Below, piece after piece: positions 1-6,392 of a stretch of DNA of 18,933 nucleotides (within the stretch, counting starts at the first letter, position 1; every line of letters starts with the position of its first letter). This stretch comes from an uncultured Propionibacteriaceae bacterium. Lineage in GTDB: Bacteria; Actinomycetota; Actinomycetes; Propionibacteriales; Propionibacteriaceae. The stretch spans positions 1-18,933 of the forward strand of contig CALBCJ010000021.1 of NCBI GenBank assembly GCA_937926975.1. Reading direction: 5' to 3'. The notes under the pieces are model-generated. The model worked only from the letters and a program-made list of their open reading frames with translations. It was not told the DNA's origin and made no database searches. A program made the position numbers and the translations under genes.

Positions 1-2
1 AC

Positions 3-371
3 CCCGACGAAGCCCTCACCACCGCCCACGAAGCCACCACCCTCTACCGCAACCTCGTGAAGCAGAACCCCGCTGCCCACGCCCCCGACCTCGCCATGGC
101 GTTGAACAACCTCGCCAACTGGCTCGCCCAGACCGGACACCGAGACCAGGCCCTCACCACCGCCCAGAAAGCACTCCGCATCACAAGAGATCTCGCGACG
201 ACGCAAGAAAATGCGCAGGCGCTGCGCGCTCTCAGCGTCTCCTTGCGCCAGGTTGCTAGGTTCTCAGAACAGGCCGGGGAAACGGCCCGAGCCGAGGAGC
301 TGCGCCGCGAGTGCGCGGCTGTGATGCGTACTCTCAAAAGCAAGGCACGCAGCGATTCCCAATCCCTATAG
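3..371 (+). CDS. TPR-repeat protein, C-terminal fragment
   Basis: This reading frame enters from the left edge (codons begin at base 3) and stops with TAG at 369-371. Translation opens inside a long 46-residue TPR unit (EALTTAHEATTLYRNL..., ...NNLANWLAQTGHRDQALTTA) and ends with a Glu/Arg-rich helical tail without repeats. TPRs are protein-protein interaction scaffolds; in actinobacteria such arrays often form the sensor half of STAND/NLR-like NTPases, but no N-terminal domain is visible, so the parent protein cannot be named. The repeat is nearly identical to the one at the right edge of the window. From about base 180 the codons change to AGA, ACA, CAA, AAT, AAA and CTA, clearly less GC-rich than the repeats, which suggests a mosaic gene. 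I am confident that it is a TPR tail and unsure of the full protein. Confidence 0.85.
   Translation, partial: PDEALTTAHEATTLYRNLVKQNPAAHAPDLAMALNNLANWLAQTGHRDQALTTAQKALRITRDLATTQENAQALRALSVSLRQVARFSEQAGETARAEELRRECAAVMRTLKSKARSDSQSL
30..73 (+). repeat. 44-bp copy of TPR-coding repeat (left edge)
   Basis: These bases are identical to 18787-18830. Both copies encode the same part of a TPR unit (EATTLYRNLVKQNP) in frame. With one mismatch the similarity reaches further upstream (GCCCTCACCACCGCCCA before the block). Such nucleotide-level identity shows recent duplication or gene conversion between TPR arrays. Confidence 0.85.
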
Positions 372-629
372 CCGGTGAGACTGAGCGTGAAGACTCAGTG
401 GGAAGAGCGGCTCCTGGTCGGCTGGGACAAGGTCACCGACCGGTTCAGGCTCTCCTCGACGCTCCGCCACGACATCGCCACGGTGTTGGAGCGCTGCACC
501 TGCGCGTTCATCGCCCGAAGCCGACGAAGGTCGCCGCCGCTCGCCACGACCCAGAGGCCGTGCCGGTACGCCGCCATCGGAGTCATGACCTGAACCTACC
601 TCATCTCGCGGTTCCCGACGCCCATCGGG
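372..629. other. Intergenic region, no confident gene
   Basis: This 258-bp stretch lies between the convergent TPR tail and the DUF1707 protein. A GTG-started frame at 375-593 (72 aa) is open, but it resembles no family I know and its last third is Arg/Ser/Pro-rich like out-of-frame GC-rich DNA. A weak 5-bp hairpin (614-618 with 625-629) sits at the end of the minus-strand gene and has no T-run. Confidence 0.5.
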
Positions 630-1262
630 CTAGTCGCGGCGCTTGCGCTGGACCTCAACGCCGCCCATCAGGGCGACTCCGCGGACGATCACCTTCGGGC
701 CGTCGGGGTTCACCTCGGCCGCCAGGGAACGCTTGGTCTTCCAGCCGAAACCACCCAGGACGCCGATCCCCTGGACCTCGACGTTCAGGTCGGGCGGGGC
801 GATGATGTCGACCCCGCCCCAGAAGGTGACCACGTTGATCACGGTGACCGGTGCGGTGAACTGGGCCTCGCGCAGGTCGATATCGGTGCCACCCATGACG
901 GTGAGGTTCCACAGATGGCGGGCCACGGTCCAGTTCCCGGCCAGGGTTGACCCGCCCATGATCGCGATACTGGCCGACCGGCCGGCGGCCCCCTGAGGGG
1001 CCCACCGCTCCAGAGTGCTGCTCGGTTCCACGCCCCTCGTGGCCACATCGCTGGTCGGCAGCGGCTCCAACTGGTTCGCCGGCGGAGCCACCTGGGCAAA
1101 CTCAGCCAGGCTCTGGGCGTCCAGAACCACCCGGACCCGCTCGTGGAACTGCTCCGCGGTGATCTGCCCGGACTGCCAGGCCTGGTTCAGGTCGGCCACA
1201 GCCTGCTTGCGCTGCTCCTCACTCGGAGCCAGCTGCGGAACGCCTTGCCACGCCTCGGACAT
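630..1262 (-). CDS. DUF1707 / LiaF-like C-terminal domain protein
   Basis: The protein has 210 aa and no signal peptide or membrane span. Residues 13-58 match the DUF1707 (SHOCT-like) pattern, with a helical EQR..AVADLNQAWQSGQIT..QFHERV motif. Residues 97-206 are the repetitive beta-strand domain seen in LiaF/'cell-wall-active antibiotics response' proteins, recognisable by recurring MGG and LGG turns (IMGGS, VMGGTDIDL, FWGGVDI, VLGGFG, LMGGVEV). In Firmicutes LiaF is a membrane inhibitor of an envelope-stress sensor; here only the soluble domain is present, so a role in envelope-stress signalling is inference. The ATG is at 1260-1262 with no Shine-Dalgarno, but a TAGACT -10-like box lies exactly 6 nt upstream, so a leaderless transcript is likely. 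It runs in the same direction as ilvE, 160 bp downstream of it. Confidence 0.85.
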   Translation of the reverse strand: MSEAWQGVPQLAPSEEQRKQAVADLNQAWQSGQITAEQFHERVRVVLDAQSLAEFAQVAPPANQLEPLPTSDVATRGVEPSSTLERWAPQGAAGRSASIAIMGGSTLAGNWTVARHLWNLTVMGGTDIDLREAQFTAPVTVINVVTFWGGVDIIAPPDLNVEVQGIGVLGGFGWKTKRSLAAEVNPDGPKVIVRGVALMGGVEVQRKRRD

Positions 1263-1268
1263 GCGATG

Positions 1269-1274
1269 AGTCTA
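1269..1274 (-). promoter_or_regulatory. -10 box of a probable leaderless promoter
   Basis: TAGACT on the minus strand ends 6 nt before the ATG of the DUF1707 gene, placing transcription start at or next to the start codon. It is preceded by GGTCCG, the same six bases that precede the -10 box of ilvE. No convincing -35 is visible. Confidence 0.55.
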
Positions 1275-1422
1275 CGGACCACCGGTTCCCGGAGCAGACC
1301 GCCCCGCACGTACGCCCTGAGCCCCCAGGTCGGCACGAGCTCGGGCGGCACCGCAGCCCGGTCGCGAAGGCAGGTCGAGCCCGGGAGCGACGCCCGAGTC
1401 CTCGTTCTGAGGTGCCCCGTCG

Positions 1423-2505
1423 TCAGCGCGGGACGACCGGGACCGTCCACCCGTACGGGTCGGCGACCCGGCCGTACTGGATGTCGACCAGGTGCTCGCG
1501 CAGGGCGCGGGTCCTGGGACCGACCTGGCCCTGGCCGACCCTGAGCTGCTCACCGTCGGGGGTGGCGAAGCCGGTGACCGGGGTGACGACGGCCGCCGTG
1601 CCGCAGGCGAGGACCTCGGTGACCGCGCCGCTGCGGACCCCGTCGACGAGCTCGGTGAGCGCCAGCCGCCGCTCGACCGGGGTCAGGCCGTGGTGGCTGG
1701 CTAGCTGGAGCAGGCTGTCGCGGGTCACCCCGTCGAGGATGCTCCCGTTCAGCTCGGGGGTGACCAGCTCTGCAGAGTCGGTGACGACCAGGATGTTCAT
1801 CGTGCCGCACTCCTCCACCCAGCGGTGCTCGGCGCCGTCCAGCCACAGCACCTGGCCGCAGCCGTGCTGCTGCGCCTCGCGGGCCGCCGCCAGCGACGCG
1901 GCGTAGTTGCCGCCGCACTTCGCGGCTCCGGTCCCGCCGGGCGCGGCCCGGGTGTACGTGGGGGTCACCCACAGCCGGACCGGCTCCGGGTAGTACGGCC
2001 CGGCCGGGGTCATCACCACCAGGTACCGGTAGCGCTGCGCCGCCCGTACGCCGAGGAAGGTCTCGTCGGCGATCATGAACGGGCGGATGTACAGCGACTG
2101 CTCCCCCTCTGGGTCGGGGACCCAGGCCTGGTCCAGCTCCACCAGCAGCCGTACCGACTCCAGGAACTCGGCCTCCGGCAGCGGGGGCATGTCGAGCCGT
2201 ACGGCCGAGCGGGCGAACCGGGCCGCGTTCTTCTCGGGCCGGAACAGCTGCACCCCTCCGTCGGGACGCCGGTACGCCTTGAGCCCCTCGAAGATCTCCT
2301 GCGCGTAGTGCAGCACCCCGGCCGCGGGGTGCATCGCCAGCGGCTCCAGGGCGCTGACCTGGTGGTCGTGCCAGCCACGGTCGGCGGTCCACACCGCCTG
2401 CGCCACGTGGTCGGTGTACGCCTGGCCCAGCACCGGCTTCGCGACCGCCGCCTCCCGGGCATAGTCGGGGGCCGGGTGGGTGGAGGTGCAGACCGTGAAC
2501 GTCAT
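1423..2505 (-). CDS. ilvE: Branched-chain amino acid aminotransferase
   Basis: This 360-aa PLP enzyme of fold-type IV interconverts Leu/Ile/Val and their 2-oxo acids with glutamate/2-oxoglutarate in the cytosol, the last step of branched-chain synthesis. Family marks are clear: HYAQEIFEGLKAYR (residues 66-79), LYIRPFMIADETFLGV (138-153), the PLP Schiff-base lysine K196 in GAAKCGGNYAAS, and the phosphate/substrate-loop motif EECGTMN (231-237). The length equals that of the long actinobacterial/mitochondrial BCAT group rather than the ~305-aa E. coli form. The ATG at 2503-2505 has no Shine-Dalgarno; a TAGCAT box 6 nt upstream supports a leaderless mRNA. The gene stands alone and is divergent from the lipoprotein ORF at 2583. 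Confidence 0.96.
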   Translation of the reverse strand: MTFTVCTSTHPAPDYAREAAVAKPVLGQAYTDHVAQAVWTADRGWHDHQVSALEPLAMHPAAGVLHYAQEIFEGLKAYRRPDGGVQLFRPEKNAARFARSAVRLDMPPLPEAEFLESVRLLVELDQAWVPDPEGEQSLYIRPFMIADETFLGVRAAQRYRYLVVMTPAGPYYPEPVRLWVTPTYTRAAPGGTGAAKCGGNYAASLAAAREAQQHGCGQVLWLDGAEHRWVEECGTMNILVVTDSAELVTPELNGSILDGVTRDSLLQLASHHGLTPVERRLALTELVDGVRSGAVTEVLACGTAAVVTPVTGFATPDGEQLRVGQGQVGPRTRALREHLVDIQYGRVADPYGWTVPVVPR

Positions 2506-2511
2506 GCCAGC

Positions 2512-2517
2512 ATGCTA
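2512..2517 (-). promoter_or_regulatory. -10 box of probable leaderless ilvE promoter
   Basis: TAGCAT on the minus strand lies 6 nt before the ilvE ATG. Together with GGTCCG upstream it repeats the arrangement seen before the DUF1707 gene: nine identical bases, GGTCCGTAG, in both. The -35 region is weak. Confidence 0.55.
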
Positions 2518-2570
2518 CGGACCCGATGAGAGCGACCTCACCTGCGACTGCCAGCCGGCGGGTGCGCTTC

Positions 2571-2576
2571 TACCCT
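2571..2576 (+). promoter_or_regulatory. -10 box, candidate leaderless promoter
   Basis: TACCCT lies 6 nt before the GTG at 2583 and 17 nt after CTGCCA (2548-2553), which matches the TTGACA consensus at four of six positions. No Shine-Dalgarno precedes the GTG. This supports transcription starting at the GTG, divergent from the ilvE promoter about 60 bp away. Confidence 0.45.
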
Positions 2577-2582
2577 CGTGGA

Positions 2583-2822
2583 GTGAGCCTCGACCGCAGC
2601 CCTGTGCTGACCGTGATTGCAGGGACGCCGTTCGTGGCGGCCTGCGCACCGGGGTCGCTCGCCACCCTCACCAGGACGGCTCTCGCCGGCTCTGCCGCGA
2701 CCGGTCCGTCCGGGCCGGCGCCGGCCCCGCGCGGCACGGACCTGCCCACCGAGGCAGCCGCTGCTGCCCAGACGGAGCCCGCCCAGGTAGTCTCCCAGGC
2801 GTACGAGAGGCGCAATCCATGA
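2583..2822 (+). CDS. Small lipoprotein ORF, possibly the displaced N-terminus of the next protein
   Basis: This 79-aa frame starts GTG at 2583. It has a short basic N-region, a hydrophobic stretch (LTVIAGTPFVAA) and a lipobox ending in VAAC at residue 21, followed by a Ser/Pro/Ala/Gly linker typical of secreted actinobacterial lipoproteins. Third codon positions are strongly G/C, so the frame looks coding. It ends TGA at 2820-2822, overlapping the ATG of the following gene (ATGA). Nothing resembling a folded domain follows the linker. Either it is a genuine tiny lipoprotein translationally coupled to its neighbour, or it is the signal peptide of the neighbour put out of frame by a single-base change. 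An upstream ATG at 2526 is possible but would place many arginines before the hydrophobic region. Confidence 0.5.
   Translation: MSLDRSPVLTVIAGTPFVAACAPGSLATLTRTALAGSAATGPSGPAPAPRGTDLPTEAAAAAQTEPAQVVSQAYERRNP
2805..2810 (+). promoter_or_regulatory. Ribosome binding site deciding the start at 2819
   Basis: GAGAGG lies 8 nt before ATG 2819 and inside the end of the upstream small lipoprotein frame. It favours an independent start for the LppX-like protein over an in-frame fusion. Confidence 0.5.
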
Positions 2823-3583
2823 TGCAGACCGAGACCGCGACCGACGCCCGGACCAGCACAGTGCCGTCCGGCCAGGGCAGCGACCAGCGGAAGGCCAGTC
2901 CCACCACCGTCGACCCGGACGCTCAGCCCCAGGCCCGGCCGGGCCGCAGGCCCCAGGCGTCCAAGGCCCGGCCCGGGCCCCAGCGTCCTGCCCCCACGCC
3001 CAGCCCCGCCAGCAGCCCGGCCGCCGCTGAGCAGCCAGACGGCACCCAGCCCCCGGCGGCCGACGCCCAGCCCGAGACCGACCCTCGCCTGGCGGCCGGC
3101 CTGACCGCGCTGGCGGCCGTACGGAGCTTCGCCTGGGCCAGCCAGGGCCCCGGCCAGGAGAGCTGCGGGGTGGCGGACGTCTCCGACCCGGACCAGCCAC
3201 GGCTGCGCCACGAGCGCACCGAGGGGACGGCCGAGGTCGTCGTCATCGGTGACTCCTGGTACGTCCGCCCGGACGAGGAGGACCTGTTTCGCCGCCACGA
3301 GCCGGGCCCCTCGCAGCGGCTGCTGCTGCGGACCCTGTCTCCCAGCTTCTGGACCCAGCTCGCCCAGGGCGCCCAGCTGGTCTCGGCCGAGGTGGCCGAG
3401 CTCAACGACGACCCGGTCCAGGTGCTCGTCGCCAAGCTGGCGTCACCCGGGCAGGTGACGCTGTGGCTGGACGCGGCGGGTCGCGTACGGCAGGCCCAGC
3501 TGGCCCAGACCACCACCTGGACCCTGACCCAGATCGACCAGCCGGTCCACATCGAGGAGCCGAGCCAGTACCAGGTGCGCTGA
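2819..3583 (+). CDS. LppX/LprG-like periplasmic-type protein lacking its own signal peptide
   Basis: The protein is 254 aa if read from ATG 2819, which has a good Shine-Dalgarno (GAGAGG, 2805-2810) 8 nt upstream. The first ~90 residues are a disordered Pro/Gln/Ala linker. Residues from about 95 onward form a domain like that of the next lipoprotein: VVVIGDSWYVRPDEE, then QVTLWLDAAGRVRQAQL, then VHIEEPSQ near the end, the same order as ITVGTTVYTKAP, STLYLDQQGRTRRI and VSIKEPPA in the gene at 4039. That pattern fits the LppX/LprAFG-LolA-like fold, which binds lipids outside the membrane in mycobacteria; the substrate here is unknown. Oddly, no signal peptide is present in this frame; one lies just upstream in a different frame. 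The frame stays open back to 2480 but is Arg/Cys-rich and non-coding in character there. Confidence 0.65.
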   Translation: MMQTETATDARTSTVPSGQGSDQRKASPTTVDPDAQPQARPGRRPQASKARPGPQRPAPTPSPASSPAAAEQPDGTQPPAADAQPETDPRLAAGLTALAAVRSFAWASQGPGQESCGVADVSDPDQPRLRHERTEGTAEVVVIGDSWYVRPDEEDLFRRHEPGPSQRLLLRTLSPSFWTQLAQGAQLVSAEVAELNDDPVQVLVAKLASPGQVTLWLDAAGRVRQAQLAQTTTWTLTQIDQPVHIEEPSQYQVR

Positions 3584-4038
3584 GCGGCACCGCCTGAGAG
3601 CACGGGGACACGGGCCGACGCTGCCCTGGGCCGCACACCAGCGGACCAGACCCCCTGGGCCCGCCCCGCACGGGGCCCCTCGACGGGCACGTGCCCGTTT
3701 CTGTGTCGCCCGCGGCCACCGGCCAGCCACGCCCGCACAGCAGCGAGCCGGACTCAGTCGGGGATCACGTGCCAGCCGCACCGCCCGTGCAGGCCTCCGG
3801 ACACTCCGGACTATAACGAGTTTGTTAATACCTCTTCCCGCCCGCGCAGCAGCCTGTCCCTTGTCAGTGCATGATCACAGCCCTGAGCCCACGTCCCTGC
3901 CCGCGCAGCAGGCCTCCGGATCGCTAGACAAGACAACCGCAGCCCCTGAGCGGCTGCTAGCCTGAGCAGGCACCCTCACAACCTGAGGGGTCGGGCCATC
4001 ACCCTGGTACGCACGGCCCAGTTCACTGAGGAGACTTC
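3584..4038. other. 455-bp intergenic region with short direct repeats
   Basis: No convincing coding frame is seen. The region contains an AT-richer patch (TATAAC at 3812-3817 and TTGTTAATA just after) that stands out in this GC-rich DNA and may hold a promoter for the lipoprotein at 4039, although no -35/-10 pair has good spacing. A 13-bp sequence occurs twice here. Confidence 0.5.
3789..3920 (+). repeat. Pair of 13-bp direct repeats
   Basis: GCAGGCCTCCGGA occurs at 3789-3801 and again at 3908-3920. A second short repeat, CCCGCGCAGCAG, occurs at 3841-3852 and from about 3900. The core AGGCCTCCGG returns once more near 4912. Function is unknown; protein-binding sites or remnants of an intergenic repeat are possible. 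Confidence 0.6.
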
Positions 4039-4737
4039 GTGCTGACTACCCGGATTGCTGCTGGCGCACTGGCGCTGGTGCTTGCCGCCGCTGGCTGCTC
4101 GTCCATCACCTCGTCCACGGGCGACACCAGCGCGTCGAGCGCGGCCCCCAGCTCGGCCGCAGCCAAGCGCTCCCGCCCGGCCCCGGGCTCGACCGTCGAT
4201 GCTGCCGAGTTCTCGGCCACGCTGAAGAAGACCATGGAATCGATCACGAGCGCCAAGACGACCATCGAGACGGAGACGAACGGCGCGACCACCACCATGA
4301 CCGGGGTCGCGGACCTCAAGGACAAGGCGAAGCCGATGACCCAGACCACGACGGAGTCGTCTACGGGCAAGGCGGAGATGATCACCGTCGGGACCACCGT
4401 CTACACCAAGGCTCCCAACGACACGAAGTGGAAGAAGACCACCCCGACGACGGACCTCAGCAGCCTGACCGCGAGCCTGGCGCTGACCTTCTCGTCGGTC
4501 ACCTACGTCGGCACCGACACGATCGACGGCGAGGAGGTCGACCAGTACGACGTTGAGGTCACCTTGGGTGAGATGAAGGTGCCGAGCACGCTGTACCTCG
4601 ACCAGCAGGGGCGGACCCGACGGATCGTCACGAACGTGGAGACCGGGGTCCTCAAGGGCAAGAACGTCACCACGATGTCGAACTACAACGAGCCGGTCTC
4701 GATCAAGGAGCCGCCGGCCTCTGAGGTCGAGGAGTAG
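4039..4737 (+). CDS. LppX/LprG-like lipoprotein
   Basis: This 232-aa protein starts at GTG 4039 with Shine-Dalgarno GAGGAG (4028-4033) 5 nt upstream. The signal peptide (ALALVLAAAGC) has a lipobox with Cys20 as the lipidated residue, followed by a Ser/Ala/Thr linker of about 30 residues. The rest (about 52-232) has the alternating beta-strand pattern of LppX/LprAFG-like proteins: TLKKTMESITSAKTTIETET, an ITVGTTVYTKAP strand, a YVGTDTIDGEEVDQYDVEV strand, then STLYLDQQGRTRRI and a closing YNEPVSIKEPPASEVEE. Members in mycobacteria are exported to the outer leaflet of the membrane and bind lipids; the ligand here is not known. It is a likely paralogue of the 2819 protein. A hairpin directly downstream should end the transcript. 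Confidence 0.85.
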   Translation: MLTTRIAAGALALVLAAAGCSSITSSTGDTSASSAAPSSAAAKRSRPAPGSTVDAAEFSATLKKTMESITSAKTTIETETNGATTTMTGVADLKDKAKPMTQTTTESSTGKAEMITVGTTVYTKAPNDTKWKKTTPTTDLSSLTASLALTFSSVTYVGTDTIDGEEVDQYDVEVTLGEMKVPSTLYLDQQGRTRRIVTNVETGVLKGKNVTTMSNYNEPVSIKEPPASEVEE

Positions 4738-4756
4738 TCCCTGACCGTACGTCGCA

Positions 4757-4784
4757 AGCGGCCGGCCGCCCTGGTCCGGCCGCT
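4757..4784 (+). terminator. Hairpin between convergent genes
   Basis: A perfect 9-bp stem (AGCGGCCGG at 4757-4765 with CCGGCCGCT at 4776-4784) encloses a 10-nt loop, 20 bp after the lipoprotein stop. The tail is only slightly T-rich (TCGTTCT). The position between convergent genes at 4737 and 4931 suits a bidirectional terminator. Confidence 0.6.
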
Positions 4785-4930
4785 GCGTCGTTCTCGGGCG
4801 GCTTGGGCGGGCACAGCACGGTCGCGTCCCTGACGCCTCTGGCCGGCGCCACGGACCCAGGAGCCGGGTGCCGGCGGCCACCTTGGCGAGTGGCCGCCGT
4901 CACGCGCTCAGGCCTCCGGCGAGGCTGTGG

Positions 4931-5974
4931 TCACTCCACCCGGCTGGGGCGGGCCCACAGGTTGAGGCCGCCCTCCAGGGCGTACTCGTCGATCGCCTGC
5001 AGCTCGTCGTCGCTGAAGTCGAGCTTCGCCACCGCGGCGGCGCTGTCCTCCAGCTGGCGCACCGACGAGGCCCCGACCAGCGCCGAGGTCACCTCGGGGC
5101 GGCGCAGCACCCAGGCGATCGCCAGCTGGGCCAGGGTCTGCCCGCGCCCGGCGGCGATCTGGTTCAGGGCCGCGACCCGCTCCAGGTTCTCCGGCGTGAG
5201 CAGGTCCTTCGACAGCGACTTGCCCTGCGAGGCGCGCGAGCCCTCCGGGATCCCGTTCAGGTACTTGTCGGTCAGCATCCCCTGCGCCAGCGGCGAGAAG
5301 GCGATGCAGGCGACCCCGGTCTCGCCGAGGGTGTCGAGCAGTCCCTCCTCGACCCAGCGGTTCAGCATCGAGTACGACGGCTGGTGGATCAGCAGCGGGG
5401 TTCCCAGCGCCTGCAGGATCTCCACCGCCTGGCGGGTCCGGGTCGGCGAGTACGAGGAGATCCCGACGTAGCGGGCCCGGCTGCTGCGGACCGCGTAGTC
5501 GAGCGCCCCCATCGTCTCCTCCAGCGGTGTGTCCGGGTCGGCACGGTGGTGGTAGAAGATGTCGACGTGGTCGAGGCCCATCCGCTTCAGTGAGGCGTCG
5601 AGCGAGTCGAGCAAGTACTTGCGGGAGCCGAGGTCACCGTACGGGCCGGGCCAGAAGTCCCAGCCGGCCTTGGTCGAGATCACCAGCTGCTCACGGTACG
5701 GGGCGAGGTCCTTCGCCAGGTGCCGGGAGAAGTTCTCCTCGGCCGCCCCGTACGGCGGCCCGTAGTTGTTGGCCAGGTCGAAGTGGGTGATCCCCAGGTC
5801 GAAGGCCCGGCGCAGGATGTCGCGCTGGGTCGCGAACGGGACGTCGTCGCCGAAGTTGTGCCACAGTCCCAGTGACACCGCCGGCAGCGTCAGCCCCGAC
5901 CGGCCCGCGCGGCGGTACGGCATGCGGCCGTCGTAGCGGTCCGGGTCGGCGCGGTAGGGGTCAAGGATCGGCAT
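4931..5974 (-). CDS. Aldo/keto reductase, YghZ/GAP-reductase type
   Basis: The protein is 347 aa from ATG 5972-5974, chosen because GGGAG lies just upstream on the minus strand; an in-frame ATG at 6010 would add 12 residues without a better site. It is an NADPH-dependent TIM-barrel aldo/keto reductase of the Kv-beta-like group. Seen here: MPYRRAGRSGLTLPAVSLGLWHNFG (18-42), catalytic D66 (FDLANNYG), Y71, K102 (STKAGWDFWPGPYG) and the YHHR histidine (142/143), a C-terminal cofactor segment (ALVGASSVRQLED) and a YALEGGLNLWARPS tail. The length and the STKAGWDFWPGPYG block match E. coli YghZ, which reduces L-glyceraldehyde 3-phosphate. Many relatives act on methylglyoxal or sugar-derived aldehydes, so the in vivo substrate is not certain. 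It lies at the head of a sugar locus and its end faces the lipoprotein gene. Confidence 0.92.
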   Translation of the reverse strand: MPILDPYRADPDRYDGRMPYRRAGRSGLTLPAVSLGLWHNFGDDVPFATQRDILRRAFDLGITHFDLANNYGPPYGAAEENFSRHLAKDLAPYREQLVISTKAGWDFWPGPYGDLGSRKYLLDSLDASLKRMGLDHVDIFYHHRADPDTPLEETMGALDYAVRSSRARYVGISSYSPTRTRQAVEILQALGTPLLIHQPSYSMLNRWVEEGLLDTLGETGVACIAFSPLAQGMLTDKYLNGIPEGSRASQGKSLSKDLLTPENLERVAALNQIAAGRGQTLAQLAIAWVLRRPEVTSALVGASSVRQLEDSAAAVAKLDFSDDELQAIDEYALEGGLNLWARPSRVE

Positions 5975-6006
5975 GGGTGCTCCCTCGTCACGGTTGAGTA
6001 CGCCCG

Positions 6007-6279
6007 TCACGCTAGCCCCAGTGCCGACGGTCGCGACGAGCGCCGTGGCCAGCGCCCTCGCAGGTGAGTGCTGTGGGTCCAGCCGTAGCCGATGCCCATG
6101 CTCCAGGCCACCCAGAACCCCAGGCCCCAGATCAGCAGCATCATGATGATCGGCGACGCGCCGCGGAACGACGCGTCCCGACCGTGGGCGGGGGGCTCAT
6201 TCTCGTCCCAGTCCTCGTCCTCGTCGTACGGGTCGTCGTCCTCGTACTCCTCGTCTGGGAGGTCTCGCCGGCGCGCCAT
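6007..6279 (-). CDS. Small acidic single-span membrane protein
   Basis: This 90-aa protein has an extremely acidic N-terminus (EEYEDDDPYDEDEDWDENE, residues 10-28), one hydrophobic span of about 20 residues (IIMMLLIWGLGFWVAWSMGIGYGW, about 44-67) and an Arg-rich tail. The ATG at 6277-6279 has a GGAAGGA-type Shine-Dalgarno about 8 nt upstream on the minus strand, which supports a real gene. It ends 32 bp before the aldo/keto reductase start on the same strand, so the two are probably co-transcribed. No family is recognised; the acidic tail could face the cytosol or bind cations, but that is a guess. Confidence 0.6.
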   Translation of the reverse strand: MARRRDLPDEEYEDDDPYDEDEDWDENEPPAHGRDASFRGASPIIMMLLIWGLGFWVAWSMGIGYGWTHSTHLRGRWPRRSSRPSALGLA

Positions 6280-6377
6280 GCCTGTGATCCTTCCATGGGC
6301 ACAGTCCTCAGGCTGGCCAGGTGGCGGCTCAGTACTGTCAGTCGGCCCGGATAGGGTGCGGGTAGACGCAGCGAGGC

Positions 6378-6385
6378 GGGAGGAG
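6378..6385 (+). promoter_or_regulatory. Strong ribosome binding site of araB
   Basis: GGGAGGAG lies 7 nt before the GTG at 6393 and fixes that start codon for ribulokinase. Confidence 0.75.
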
Positions 6386-6392
6386 TCTGGTC

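Noticed and set aside
375..593. 72-codon plus-strand frame after the TPR tail
   Set aside because: No family resemblance, no clear ribosome site, and the last third is low-complexity basic sequence. A decayed remnant cannot be excluded.
614..629. Terminator hairpin after the DUF1707 gene
   Set aside because: The stem is only 5 bp (CCCGA/TCGGG) and no T-run follows on either strand.
2480..2818. N-terminal extension of the LppX-like protein back to an ATG at 2480
   Set aside because: The extension is Arg/Cys/Pro-rich, overlaps the ilvE start, and has no signal peptide, while another frame in the same DNA looks coding. ATG 2819 has a good ribosome site.
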